Below are positions 10,866-23,200 of a stretch of DNA of 64,000 bases, one piece after another. The notes under the pieces are model-generated. The model ran no database searches, had not been told where the DNA came from, and was given only the letters and a program-made list of their open reading frames with translations. Positions within the stretch are counted from its first letter, which is position 1, and every line of letters starts with the position of its first letter. The stretch is from Bisporella sp. PMI_857. Taxonomy: Eukaryota > Ascomycota > Leotiomycetes > Helotiales > Helotiaceae. The DNA lies in the NCBI GenBank assembly GCA_021307315.1, contig JAJSPD010000085.1:1-64000 (forward strand), written 5' to 3'. The position numbers and the translations under genes were made by a program.

Positions 10866-11174
10866 TTACAAGGCGCCTTGTTCATTGCGGCGGATGCGGT
10901 AGATCTCATGTGGCAGGTCCCGAAATTCCCCATCGTTAACCATATGCTTTTCGACGTCTATGATGATATGGAATGAAGTCTGCTGCAGCTCGGGAGACTG
11001 AAAAGGCTCGATGTGGGGGTAGTGTTTCTTTACTTCGTCTTCGCTCGTTGGGCGTCTTGCAAACAAAAGGTATGCCTTGATAGCATCAGTATACTCCGAA
11101 GACCTACGACCTTCAAAATCGCTAACCCTAAGTCTCAAGATCACTCTTTTGGGGCTGCGTTGGGAAGAAGCCAT
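10866..11174 (-). CDS. Hypothetical 102-residue protein
   Basis: An intact ATG-started ORF (11174) encodes a basic N-terminus (SSQRSPKRVILRLRVSDF). An alternating hydrophilic/hydrophobic body follows, with FARRPTSEDEVKKHYP and FHIIIDVEKH segments. The composition looks like real protein, with good start context and no low-complexity sequence. No signal peptide, membrane helix or known motif is visible. It stands alone between repeat-rich stretches. It may also be one exon of a larger decayed gene. Confidence 0.4.
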   Translation of the reverse strand: MASSQRSPKRVILRLRVSDFEGRRSSEYTDAIKAYLLFARRPTSEDEVKKHYPHIEPFQSPELQQTSFHIIIDVEKHMVNDGEFRDLPHEIYRIRRNEQGAL

Positions 11175-13057
11175 GATTCTGGGTTTGGCGGTTTGTTTGG
11201 CCCAGCTTTGGTGTCACAAAGCGCAATGTGCCTGATTCTGCGATCCCCTACTCCCAATCAGGTTAATCATGTGGCCAGTGCTTCACGACAAAAGGCATCA
11301 CTTTCCAGCATGTGAACGAACCCCTATCTATTATTTGTATAAGTAGCATTTGCTCTCCCCCATTTTTAATAATTTTTTGAAAACAGTCCTCTTATACAGC
11401 CCGATCTTGAAGAGGATTATTCCCGAAGCTTAGTAGATATTAATATCACCCATGTTCAGCCGCACGAGTATCCCATCCAAACTCGTGGGGCACTCTGACT
11501 GTACTTAAAGCGGAGCAAAGGTGGGGTAAAATGGCGTTGTTGTGGCTGATTCTGATGAGGCTGGGTCAACTGGTCAAAGCTTCCTTCGATCGTACGTTTA
11601 AAAAGTGCCTCACAAACACTGGGAGTGGGAGACAGCCCACAAAGCAAAGCCATCCTCTAAGCAGGCTGGTTTCCAACCGAAAACTCCACTGAAATTCATT
11701 GGACCTTGCGAGAAAGGAAGTGATTGTCAGATATATCTCGGGGTTTCTTGTTAACTGTACCGTCTCAGACAAATAACTAATAACCACTTTTGTGGTAGGA
11801 CTCGCAGCAGATGAAAAACCGGGCATTCTAACGTCTGTCCTTGCGTCCAGAGACGCCTTGTGTAATGAGACAAACCAAAGGTACTTTGAATTTAAACAGC
11901 TCCAACTCTATGAACACATCAAATAATTCACATACTTCTATACCAGTGATGTTGTGTGACCTCTTCCAATCACTCTTGACCCGGCTACTCCGAAAAATAT
12001 AATCGCGCCGTCGCTGCTCCCTTTGATTTAGGGAGAGCCATCGTTTCATGGTATAACAGGGCACTCGACTCACAGCACCACTATCAAGCTCTCTCTGCCT
12101 TTTTAAACTTACAGAACGATTGGATTTGGATTTCCAAGTCTCACTCATACTGAGAAGTCATTATAAGCTTGGTGGCGGCTGGGGCGCGCCGTGTCATGCG
12201 ACGTTGCCACACGGGCTGATACCTTCAATCAGGCGATCAAGGATTCCTAGTCAAGCCAACAGATCAGCATGTCCCTTTATGCTAATCTTAATTACAATTA
12301 TGGTATAAGCTTCGTTATAAATACTGTAATTCCGAGCGCACAGGCATTTTATCTAAATGTCATCCAATGGCCAGATATATGTTTGACCGAAACCCGAGAA
12401 TAGACCCGCCCATTCCGGCATTTGCCCTTCAACATTAATGTCACAGCGGCGCGAATCATGACAAGCACAGCGGCGTGAATTACGATGGAGGGAATCACCA
12501 CAGGAACACACAACGAGACATTATAACGCGTGCACAACAATGGAGGCAGGACGCAGGGTTGATCACCGGCCATAAAAAGCACGGTATAAGAAGCACGGCA
12601 GAGGGATAACAAAAACCTACCGTCATTCTCTATCTGCGATCACTGTGCCGGGAGGACGACAAAGGAAATTAAATTGTCCGGCAACAGGTTGCGAAGCTAG
12701 CGCGAGCCTGCCTCAATCCGAGCCTAAGTGTACAATCATCATCTTTTCCACATCTTCCGCTACTACATCCACACCAAGGGAGCTCGCGGTGGTTCTGGCA
12801 CAATCTCGTCTTCTGCAACTCACGTGCGCCTGAGCTTTATGAGCCAGAGGTATGTTAATGATAGCGGGAGCAGTTGCAGTGTTCGGCGAAGACAATGAGT
12901 TGTGGTTCAAGCCAATGTTCACATCGATTGCTGCCGCAAATCAGCTAAAAATCTGGGAGGATATGCATCTGCTGGCGGGAAGCTCTTTATGGGTTGGAAT
13001 ATTGTATAATAAATCTGTGGAACGATCTTCCGGCAGCTTATGCAGTGAAATCTAAAC
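11175..13057. other. Intergenic
   Basis: No supported gene. Several 60-105-codon frames occur on both strands (for example 11828-12148 minus) but overlap each other and show no domains or splice-linked continuation. No structured repeat was noticed. Confidence 0.4.
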
Positions 13058-13915
13058 TCAAGGTATAGCTTTAAGCAATGGTTCATATACTTTCGGCATC
13101 TCACTACCCTCAATCCACGCTCTCACGCCTTGAGCGAATACCTCGGGAAATTGCAAAGACCACCAGTGAATCGCTTTCCTCACCACGAATGCATTGCACT
13201 CCGAATTCTTGCTTCTAAGCACCTTCCCTGCTTCCGCCGTATCCTCGACGTTATCATGCTTCCCACCTGCTATAATCGCAACCCTTACACCCTGTATTTC
13301 AGCAAAATTTTCCAAGGTCACTAACATGAGGCTATCAAACACGGGTCTCAGCAGAGTCATAGTCTGGTTATTCTTGACCTCCGCCCTGAGCCCTGGGATA
13401 GGTTCCACGCCGAGGGAGGCCCAGAAGATCCTTTCGGTTGCGAGTCGACTTGCCACAACGATGATTCCGCTGAGTAGGCGCGATTGCGATATGAGCCAGT
13501 GCCTGTACCCGCTAAACGGTGCGCAGCCAGTGCACCACAGACTAAGTACTAGTTCAGAACACCGCCGCGCGAATTCTAGCCCGATAAAGCCGCCTAGCGA
13601 CAGGCCGACGATGTGCGCCTTGCCACCCTTGACTTGGGTCTTGATGAGATGCGAGAGCGCATTGATAGCGTTGTCGAAGCTGAAGGGTATTGCCTTGGAT
13701 CTTGAGTGCCCAGGTAGATCAACAAGAAGGATTTCGTAGTCATCTGCGAGGAATGGTGCGACACGAGAGAACTCTAGATGGCAAGACTCTGAGCCGTGAA
13801 GGAAAATGATGGTTGGATGTGAAGACTCCTGGTCGACTGGGTTCTGCGAAGGTGAGAGACGGGTGTAGGCGATCTCTAGGTCTGCTTGCTTGGCGTTGGA
13901 TTCCCCGGAGGACAT
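13058..13915 (-). CDS. Alpha/beta hydrolase
   Basis: Single-exon ORF of 285 residues with ATG at 13915 (AAGATGTCC). Features of the alpha/beta hydrolase fold appear in order. These are TIIFLHGSE near residue 35-43 (oxyanion-loop HG motif), VDLPGHSRS near 65-73, and the nucleophile elbow GLSLGG near residue 103 with the catalytic serine. An AIIAGGKHDN strand/loop around 215-225 is a plausible acid position, and a late AIHWWSLQFPE region supplies the histidine. Length and layout fit small intracellular esterase/lipase or haloperoxidase-like enzymes of about 270-300 residues. There is no signal peptide. The substrate cannot be told from sequence. The large plus-strand frame at 13194-13739 is its shadow. 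Confidence 0.85.
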   Translation of the reverse strand: MSSGESNAKQADLEIAYTRLSPSQNPVDQESSHPTIIFLHGSESCHLEFSRVAPFLADDYEILLVDLPGHSRSKAIPFSFDNAINALSHLIKTQVKGGKAHIVGLSLGGFIGLEFARRCSELVLSLWCTGCAPFSGYRHWLISQSRLLSGIIVVASRLATERIFWASLGVEPIPGLRAEVKNNQTMTLLRPVFDSLMLVTLENFAEIQGVRVAIIAGGKHDNVEDTAEAGKVLRSKNSECNAFVVRKAIHWWSLQFPEVFAQGVRAWIEGSEMPKVYEPLLKAIP

Positions 13916-14891
13916 CTTCTTTATTCAAAGGATATGGCACTGATATCCAAAAGCGTTCTAAACAAGAGGTATGAATTTCAAGGTCACTTGTAGCATGGAT
14001 GGCATGAATGCGTCTATTTAACTTTACAGGCAGCGACGCCGTAGACACGCGTCCATATGAGTCATGCAAATAATCGGGGTCTTCAAAACTGAGTCGCTCG
14101 CTAAAAGCAGCCCAGATTTTCGCGCAACGTGCCTGTAGAAACCGAGAAAGCGCTAAGGTAAGCCACACCCTCTTGGAATAGTGGCTGAGTAAAAATTCAG
14201 CACGTCTACGCTTTAATACGGTATACATTCGTAATGTGAACCAAGCTAATTTAGACTAATGCAGATTGATAGGCACTGGATCCTGAAGCTAAAGTACAGG
14301 TCACTCTCATTGCACGGAGTAACTCCCAGACTTCTTGATTTTTAATCTGAATGCCTTCAAATCTTGAAGGTATATTCTTCTCTTACAGAATCTTTCTTTA
14401 ATAGCCCCGAATTGCAAAAGACATTGGAAGTCGCGATTACGCAAAGGACGACCCTCGAAGCTGCAATCACTGGCGTGAACGATCGATCAACAATATAAGT
14501 ACCCGCTATAATTTCATCCTTATAAACTGGTTTCCTATAGGGGAAATAGCTAAAGAACAAGTACATATTGAGAATAACTGCTTAAACTCGCGAGGGAGCG
14601 ACTAAACTGCCTAAAAGTTATATTCGTCTCGCGACACGGCGCGTCCCTTCACGCAGGGACGGGCATCAACTAAGATCGATGACAAAAGAGGCTGAAAAGC
14701 ACAAATATAGACAAATGGCTTGCATTATTTGACGAATAACAACACCAGACTCCTCGTGTTCTATAGCCGCAACCTTCGCTCCTTTTCGTCCAGCCAGCCA
14801 GCCTTCGACACTGGATCTTCCTGTAGATAGTTGATTAGCTAAACGTCCTTACAAAACAGTAATATATTGGTCATTGGTTGGACTTACATAA
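13916..14891. other. Intergenic
   Basis: Upstream region of the hydrolase. The overlapping frame 13740-14228 on the minus strand is a shadow plus leader. Nothing else recognisable; no repeats noticed. Confidence 0.4.
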
Positions 14892-15119
14892 TTACTGAGA
14901 GCCTTGGGAGCTAGGAGGAGACCTGCCGGCGCAAGGCGGACATACTCCAGCCAGGTTTTGATCCTGCACGTCGAGAGCTCGCGGAAGATCTCGGAGAGAC
15001 CCGCTGGCAGGCATACAAAGTTCCTGATTCGGGTGTGCCAGAGCCGCTCCGCATCTGGCGTAGTCATAGGCGTAATGGTGGTTGCATCCTGCGTAATGGC
15101 GGATGCGTTGCTCGCACAT
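14892..15119 (-). CDS. Cys/His-rich mini-protein
   Basis: ATG at 15119 gives 75 residues beginning MCEQRIRHYAGC. An upstream in-frame ATG at 15152 also exists, but the sequence just before 15119 (TTATCTTGTAG) looks like a splice acceptor, so the shorter start is preferred. Cys at 2, 12, 23 and 35 plus a late CPPC, and the HH pair near residue 14, suggest a small metal-binding or disulfide protein. Its N-terminal pattern (MCxQxxxxYxxCxHH) resembles small conserved fungal proteins of unknown role. It lacks a signal peptide. An additional upstream exon is possible. Confidence 0.45.
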   Translation of the reverse strand: MCEQRIRHYAGCNHHYAYDYARCGAALAHPNQELCMPASGSLRDLPRALDVQDQNLAGVCPPCAGRSPPSSQGSQ

Positions 15120-15152
15120 TTCTACAAGATAAGTAATCTCAACACGGAACAT

Positions 15153-16300
15153 TAATACAAAGTGGTTGCGACGTACTATGAAGATTAGCCGTCCTAAAGC
15201 TTTGCCTGTCTAGAAGTGGGATACTAGCAGGTTGTAGGGGAAAATATTGCGATGAAATGATAGGCAGGGGTGACACAGTAACGGGCTTGTAATTTAGATG
15301 TGTTTAAGGGAGAAGTAGTTCTACGAAAGGCAGTCAATCACGGACCCGATCAAAATTACCCCACTCTCCATTCTCCGCCCCCACAAGCCAAAAATGATAA
15401 CCCAGATATTTCTCCACCGGTTGATTGTGTCTCGGGCATTCGGGCGGAGGGTTGCACGCGGGCGGAAGGTTGCACGTGGACTGGCGCAGATGGAAGCCGC
15501 GCGCCCAAAGAGGTCGAAAATTTGGGGCAAGAATAGAGCGATTTCTTTGGCGTAAAGTAATCGTGATCATATAAACCAAGGAAGAGATATCATAAGCAAA
15601 GGCATTTCTTTACTCGCAGCCCTCACAGCCCAGAATAAATCCATCACCAATTCAACATCGGACCATGTGGGATCCGCCGAAACGCCAAACGCCAAACAAC
15701 AAATGCCAAATAGCAAACGTCAAATAGCAAATGCCAGACAGCAAACGCCAAACAGAGCAAATCAAAACTACGCACAATACAAATACCAAACTATGCTCAT
15801 CAACCAGCCTGCCGTTGCGCCAATTTATTTTCCTGCCCGAACGCACGTGCAGGCTTAGCATTTCCGCAATGCCGTTCGCCGCAGGTTCACGCACACACCT
15901 GCATACCGCGTTCCGGCTTGGTGCAGCTTTTGCCGGCCGAAAAGGTAACATGTCCACGAACTCGTTCCCAACCTCCTTTTTCATGACCTGGTCTGCGCCA
16001 GCAACCTCCCCCGTCCGCTCCGATGATCGGAGCAGGGATCCGCGGAATAGAGCATAGCTTTCGGAATGGGCGGAGGACGGTAAATACCATCGACCTGTAT
16101 TGGTGGTTAGCGTGCTTGTTGCAGATTCGGAAAAGGAAACTATGTCTTTTTGCTGATGATTTAGCGGACCGCTTCGTCGGTTTTAACTTGAACGACTGAT
16201 GGATGGTTTTGGGGAGGTTTTAAATTGCTGAGGATGATCCTTCATATGCATTAGGTGAAATGTGCTAGAAGCCAGGGACTCTTTGGGTTTTCGAGGGTTG
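15153..16300. other. Intergenic
   Basis: Apart from the tandem repeat at 15680-15768 there is only a short pentadecamer-like duplication (GGGCGGAGGGTTGCACG / GGGCGGAAGGTTGCACG) at about 15440-15475. No gene is supported. Confidence 0.4.
15680..15768 (+). repeat. Degenerate tandem repeat, CAAAYGCCAAA-like
   Basis: A run of about eight imperfect 10-11-bp units of the type CCAAACGCCAAA, AGCAAATGCCAAAT. It is purine/C-biased and forms a minisatellite-like block upstream of a short GC-rich stretch. Confidence 0.75.
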
Positions 16301-16310
16301 TCACGTGATG

Positions 16311-16450
16311 GCCTGGGAATCTGACTTAACCGACAGCTCTCGAGCTCTAATTTTCCTCCTTAGTTTAGTATTTTCGCCATTGAAGCACCTAACAAACAGC
16401 TTCCGCAAGCTCTTAGGTTTGTATTCGTGACAGTAGTATCCAGATTTTGT
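16311..16450 (+). repeat. Dispersed repeat, family B copy 1
   Basis: Shares AGTATTTTCG and GAAGCACCTA(C)AAAC plus flanking CTCGAGCT...TTTCTCC with 37680-37855 (same orientation) and 51905-52090 (inverted). Each copy begins near a GGCC...GGGAACCTGA-like segment and ends near CGTATTCGCGACA. Probable solo LTR or MITE; ends not resolved. Confidence 0.6.
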
Positions 16451-16478
16451 CTTGAAATACGCTTTTTACTTGCTAATG

Positions 16479-17360
16479 TCACGACACGTACGGTGCATCT
16501 ACAGATACAGTGGGCAACAGTGGTATAATACGAGAGAATCTAAAGTTAAGGAAGGAAAAGGAGCTCGAGGAGCAGGCCATATACACACGAGAGGCTCTGG
16601 GAGCTCGGCTAATACAGGTCACGTGTGATACAGAGGAAGGACGCGACTGTCAGAAATAGGGTTTATTAGGCAAGAGGAGTCAGTTAGAGGATCTGTGAGG
16701 GTATCACGGTGATGGAAATACAGGCTTGTACGAGCGTTACAGATGATGATATTATCTACAGTTCTGAGCTGTAAATGAGGGGAAATGATTTCTAGCTCCT
16801 TGGCCTACTTACGTAAGCCGATTCCTGACAGCGACAGGCGTTCCTGACAGAACGAGAAAATACACAATGATAAGCAGGAGGAATTGGGGATGCCTTCAGG
16901 CTCTCTATTGTTGTCTATGTGTGTAATAATACAAAATTGTAGAACTGTGCGTGTGTGAAAAGTCTTCCGCGCTAGCGTTCCCCACTTAGTCAGGGACATG
17001 TCAGCTACCTAGATACTCAAATCCTGACAGTTCCACTTACAGAACTCGAGTGCGGAAATGCCATTTTTAAAGCTAGAAAATTGGATTAGAGCATAAGGAA
17101 ATAGCATTGGCAATTACGACTATTTTGATAGTAACTTGCCGTGCTCCCAAAGCCCGAGAGCGAGCTTTTTCCGGAAAAGAAGGTGATGTTATGTCCCTCC
17201 TCTGGAGAACACGTGTACTGTATTAGCCGAGCTTTCAGAACCCCTTGTATATATATAGCCTGCTCTCCTCGAGCTCCTTTTGCTTCTTTAATTTTAGATT
17301 CTCGTATTATCCTGCCGTTGCCCACTGTATCCGTAGATGCACGGCACGTATCGTGGCACT
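16479..17360. mobile_element. Element bounded by inverted LTR-like arms
   Basis: The left arm (about 16479-16645) and right arm (about 17186-17357) are inverted copies sharing GATACAGTGGGCAAC, AAAAGGAGCTCGAGGAG and AGCTCGGCTAATACAG. The right arm has a TATATATA box followed by a CTCGAGCTCC segment, as in an LTR promoter. The 540-bp centre has no long ORF. It could be two solo LTRs in opposite orientation or a long-TIR element. A third, partial copy is at 3225-3365. Confidence 0.6.
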
Positions 17361-17761
17361 TTCCAGGACCACTTCTACGCGACAAGACCTTTTTGGAGGA
17401 ATTTGTTCAGCATCCATGAGTATAGGCACTTCTTGTCATCAATAATATCATAACCTTCAACTCACTATTCTTAATTCTTCTCTGCTTGTAGTAAGTGGTC
17501 GTTGTGTAAATTGTTACTATTAATAGCACAGGGCAAGCCACGGATTACATAGCCTAAAAATCTCGGTTTTTAGGCCCCACACCAGAATAGGCAAACATTT
17601 CATAACTTGTTCATTAAAGCCATGATAGCACATTGTTTTTAACCTCTATCACCATGAACTTCAGTTGAGCAGCCTCCTGTATGAAGAATAGCCCTCATCG
17701 CTCGTCTCTTCCCTATTTTATCATAGATTTATAAGAAACGCGCAACACTATCAGCATCAAC

Positions 17762-19446
17762 ATGCGTCTTCTCAATGCCAGGACTATAGAGCTAGTACAA
17801 TTCTTACCAAGACAGATCCCACCCTACGCGATTCTCTCGCATACATGGTCCATTGACCCAGAGGAGGAAGTCCTATTCTCAGATGTCGGCAAAGAAGAGG
17901 CGAAGCAGAAGCACGCATACCAGCAGAAGTTACTTCCGGCATGTCGGAAAACCTTGGAGCTTGGCATTGACTACATTTGGATCGACACTTGCTGCATTGA
18001 TAAAACCAGCAGCGCTGAACTGCAAGAAGCCATAAATTCTATGTTCAAATGGTACTCGGATTCATTTATATGCTTCGTATATCTGGGGGATGTTTCCGTG
18101 GAAGGTGATAAGCCAGACTCAGACAGACGAGATACCTTGTTTAGCAGTCGCTGGTTTACGAGGGGATGGACACTTCAGGAGCTCATTGCTCCTAAGGAAA
18201 TCATCTTTTATTCCAAATTCTGGGATAGTCTTGGAACTCGGGAATCGCTCGCCAACCTGATATCCCAGATAACCAAAATTGATGAAGAAATCCTTACCGA
18301 AAAAGGCGGGTGGTTTCGTCAGCTTGCGATATTCGACAGGAGTGTTGCCAACAGGATGTTTGGGCTGCATTCAGAGAAACAACGCGACCAGAGGATATTG
18401 CGTATTGGCTCCTAGGTATATTTGATGTTAATATGCCACTGCTTTACGGCGAGGGCGAAGAGAAAGCATTCTTTCGCCTTCAAGAGGCGATTTTGGAAAA
18501 ATCTAACGATCAATCTTTATTAGCATGGACTAAATCGCCACCTGACAATGAATTGCGCGGCCCCTTTGCTAAACATCCTATTGAATTCCGGGACGCCGGC
18601 CGTATAGTCCCGCTTCCTGGTGTTTCAGACACGTACTCATTAACTAGTAGTGGGCTACAGATCGATCCTCTGATTTCATCCTACAATGGCCACCCATTCT
18701 CATATTATGATGGCTGCGTTCCCTCCCAGCCAGGAGTCTGGGGGGTTTTACGATACCATTATAAGGGTGACTTCACCGGACCTCTGGCAATCCCTCTCGT
18801 GCCACAGCTATGGCTAGGGAACCGCGTTTACGCAAGATGTTGTGCGGCTCTCACCACTATCGATCGATCGAGCTTGGTCCACCGCGATATTTTCCAAAAT
18901 GGACCTTTCCTCGAAAAGCAGCAAGCACAGCCGCAGACTCAACCTATCATCATCCAAAGAAATCCCGTCAATTGGAAACCTGACTGCGAGAGTTTTCACC
19001 TTGAGAATTTGCCTACAGGCTGTACCCTTATAAAAGCAATTCCTGAAAAGCAGTGGAACGCGAGGTTTCGGATTATGATCACTGATAACTACAATGTAAC
19101 ACGAGCCTTTATATTCGAGCATGCCATCTCTACGACTCGCTTTGCAGTTGTTCTTGGTTTCAGCTTTCGTTGTCCGGAAGATACCCTTGGGATAGTGAAA
19201 GTGTTTGAATTAGATCCAGGCATGCTTCAAGTCCCACCTTGGCTCCAGGATTGGGAATCCAAAACATCGATTGATGTGAATTGGTTGGCGAAAGATTTTG
19301 AGAGCCAGTCTGCCCTGATATCGTCGTTTAAAAAAGAGGGGTCACTGCGAGGTATCAGAGCAACATTACGCAAGGGGGATATTATGGGAGTACCTTTCTT
19401 TGTAGTGAATGTCAAGGCTCTCACATACTTTGATAGTTTTGTCTAA
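17762..19446 (+). pseudogene. HET domain protein gene with a frameshift
   Basis: Frame 1 from ATG 17762 shows canonical HET-domain motifs: YAILSHTW (residues 22-29), YIWIDTCCIDKTSSAELQEA (about 71-90) and RWFTRGWTLQELIAPK (about 132-147). It continues to SVANRM near residue 199. There the typical continuation (WAxxRxTTRPEDIAYxLLGIFDVNMPLLYGEG) appears in another frame, so a single base is missing around 18356-18364. The second frame runs intact to 19446 with about 340 more residues and no domain I recognise. HET proteins trigger incompatibility cell death in filamentous ascomycetes. As written the gene would encode only a 217-residue product. The rest of the sequence is clean, so the break is recent or an assembly error. 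Confidence 0.8.
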
Positions 19447-20262
19447 ATCTTGTACCTAATTTAGCTTGTAGTCAGGTTGTGGGGCGTCCCACGCGATCGA
19501 TGTCGATCCACAGGACCGGTTGTAAAGCTGGATTTTGAGTAATGATTGTATGGTTGTAAAATCTTGCTTGTCCTCTAACCAGGTGAATGAGGTCTAAGAT
19601 ACAGTATCGCTTCACGTGCTATATCATGTGCCATGGTCTGAATTCCTTAGTCCCAACAATAAGCCATTCCTTGTATTAAAGTGCTTTCTGGCAACGGAGC
19701 AAGTAAAGCCAGTATTCTTTAATATTACCGTGAGTGAATAAGGAGGCTCATCTAGACGCACTAGGCGTCATCGAGGAGGATATCAGTGGCCTTGACTAGC
19801 CTTTAATGTCTGAAACGGGTAAATGATAAGATTAATATCGGGTCTCCGCTAACCAGTAGCATAGGGAAAGTGCAGCCTACTAGACAAAAATTGCTATAGG
19901 CTGAAGGCACCATCACCTGCAGGAACTACTCGATGTGGCCGGCTGGGTTTTCGTTCTATTCACAATCAAAAATGAACACAGCATTGCAAAAGGACATATC
20001 AATTGATGTCCCATGATCCCTAGGTCCTTGAAATTTGGTTAAGTCATTGGAACGCTTCTCTCTACTTTGTCATCAGATTCTCGAGAAGAGAGATTCTACA
20101 CTTCGTTCAATCAATAGTTTTCCCGGAACACCCTATACCTAAAAGCCCAATAAAGTCATCCTATAACTATTTCACACGCTTCCTAATACTCTAAAGGCAG
20201 ACCCAAATATCAAAATTCTCTGAAGTCAAATAACGCTCTTATGTCTCGACCATCCATACTAG
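19447..20262. other. Intergenic
   Basis: Region between the convergent HET pseudogene and the 1137-residue gene, so it should hold both terminators. No gene or repeat recognised. Confidence 0.45.
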
Positions 20263-23200
20263 CTACATAATAAGAAGATTTCCTTCGGTCTCATCTCGCT
20301 TACGGGAAACCTTCTGTAGTCCATGGTAGAGACACTGCCAACATACCAAGTCTGGTAAGACGAAAACATTATATCCCCGCTGGACAGCAATACAGGTTAG
20401 AGCTAGTCTCGCTTGCCAATTCTGATAAGCCCGAGCGACAACAGTATCCTCTGAGCCTTCAAGTAACTCTTCCCAAGAATCACATACTACAAATCGAAAC
20501 GTTCCTTTGTAACCATGATCATGTCCGCAATCCAAGATCTGGTCTACACGAACAAACTCACTCTTTGACTCAAGAGTTTTGAGAACGTCGAGATCTCCAA
20601 TCCATTCTCCGCTATTGTATACTGACAATACTGTCTCGAGTAGGTAGGCTTCAATATCTTGAATGCCATGGCTATCCGTTGAAAGTAGAGGGGCCGTGTA
20701 GCCAGTGAATGACAAATGCGTTGATGTACTCTTGAAACCATCAAACGATTCGCCTGTGAATGGAGCATGACTGATGCAATTCCAGTCCCCCAACGCTGCT
20801 TCCTTGGAGCGTGGGAATGGAGGTGCAATCAGCATCGCCAATCCCGCTTTACCAATGTTACCTACGACACGAGTAATCTCGTGTCTTTTTGGAATTTGGG
20901 AGGGGTCACATAATAAAGTATTGGAGATAAAGAGCGAATCGCCTGAAGCCATTGCCATCACGTCTCCGAGGCTCGCTGGAGAAAGATCCAGAGTACCGGT
21001 TTCAAACATTGCCAAACATGCAAATGCGTGCTCTCGTGGCATTATGTTTGACGATTTTTGAGGCGTCGGTGACCATCCAGGAACCCATTGGGCTTTGTAT
21101 AGATCTGGAAATAGGATGGTACTCATAGCAACAGTCACTGATGGCAGAAGTTTGTACACATCCGCCGCGTGTGCTAGAGCTCTCAACGACCTGTGGATTG
21201 CTTCCTGCACTTCAGGTACTTTTTGGCTTTCATTAAGTTGCCCCGGATGGTTGACAGAATTTCTTGACACTCTCGGCCGTGGGTACATTGTCGTCCCCGT
21301 GTCTAAGTATGAAATCAGTCGTATTATTGAGAGTTTATGCGTTTTGAAAAGGGAGATCATGTCATCATAAGACAATTCGATTGGTTCAAAGCTGGGAGCG
21401 ACTCCATGTGGTAACGGATTCGCACCCCTCGAAATATAGGAGCCTGGCATATTCCTTGACTCCAAGTAGCTGTCTCCAGACCCGGTAACATGTTGGAGGA
21501 TCCTACCGTAGAGACAAGTCTCTTGAGGGCAACCAGCAACGAACTCGAACCGATGCGGGCCATGAGAACGGGAATCAGTGAAGTAAAAGTCCTCTTCTTC
21601 CATACCAGGGCCATATCGATCTCTGCGAGATCTGATCTGGTAGGAAACAAAACCGTACTCTCCTAAAGCTGAAATTTCCTGAAGCCTACGATCGATGAGC
21701 TTGTCGAAATCAGTTGGCTCCCTAAGGCATTCTCGTTTGGAACCGAAATGGCAAGCACGTGTGCATTGCAACTTCAGGTATTTGCAGGGGCAAGCATTAT
21801 TAGCCGCAGTGTAATTAATCGCAGGATTTTCTGGCACTTCTAAACAGTCTCCAGGACAAGTACAGAAGCCGGGATGTCCTGTTCGACCTGAGATTCGATT
21901 TTCACCCGCTCTGAGACTATCCCCTTCTATGGTCCCCTCTATGATAATGAACCTTTTGTAGGCTGAGACGTGTATTACACTGCCGTCATGCGCCCTCTTA
22001 GAAGTTGGTAATGTGGATGGGACCGCGCTGCAAGCCTCCCAATGGCAGCTCTCCGTTTGGAAATCCCACTTACGTGGAGCGGGATATCGGATCAATAGGA
22101 GGGAGTCATTTTTTCTGGCTGCCTTAGACCTTTGAGCAACTGCGCGTAGTACTCCAATTTGGGTGGTGGCATCTTTCAAAAGCGGAATGACAATTCGGAG
22201 GTCACAGAGACCAAATAATCGGTTTACTGGGTCAAGAGACGACCAGAATTGTTTACCCCGACGGCGTCCACAGTTGGCAAGCATACAGGCTACCTCTAAA
22301 TCCACACCTTCGGATTCTAGGATAGTGGAAGATGCTTCGTGGAAAAGCTTGACCCAATTCAGTTCTTGTCGGCGTATAAAAGAAAACGCTTCCAGTTTAT
22401 CTTGAGAAGAAGCCTGTTGCTTATTGATAAATTTGCCTTTGTCAGGAGAGGATTCTGAGCCTTGGAGAGCGCCATCGTCACTCTGACCCCCTACGGTGGT
22501 CTCCTCAAATAGTGTCCAAATTGCAATGAACAATTTTGAACACTCTACCAATGATCCCTTCAAACGGGCAGAGAGGCTCCCTAGCGCTAAGAGCATGAAT
22601 TGATCAAAGGTAACACGGGTAGCGTTGATTCCAAGGCTGTGGGATACCTGGACAGGAGGACCATAGAATTTCAAATGCGACAAGGAAAGAGACCAAAAGA
22701 CCCCTAAAGGGCCTTGAGCTTCGTTTATGTTCGAGTTGTTGTCGTCATGATCTGTGTCTCGAGGAACGTACTGCAAACCCACCGTCAACACTCCACCAGG
22801 ACGCACAAGCTTGTCGTTGTGTTTTATTTCCTTCAGTGAAGGCCTGAAGGAAACGACGTCTGGGAGTATATGCCAAGACGATATTCCGAGTAGAGTGGTA
22901 CCATTGTATACCGTCTGAGGTATTCCGTTGAGTAGGTTCTCGATCGTCGTCATCGACGAATGCCAAACATTTGTAACATTCTTGTAGAGATCACTCTCGC
23001 TGTCTATCGGAAGATTGAGGTCATTGATAATCAAACGCAAGCTATCAAGATCTTTTCTTTTGACCTCATCCGCAGCTCGGACCCAAGCTCGAGCGCTTGC
23101 ATCCCATTCAGCTAACTGTTGTCTTGTAATCTCTTGGCCAAAGGCCGCCAAGGTGGGATAATCTTTCATTGTACCCTTTTCAAATCCTTTAGCAATCTCC

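Noticed and set aside
13194..13739. 181-codon plus-strand ORF
   Set aside because: Antisense shadow of the alpha/beta hydrolase gene.
15682..15768. Possible CRISPR-like array
   Set aside because: Units are short, degenerate and contiguous without spacers; this is a eukaryotic minisatellite.
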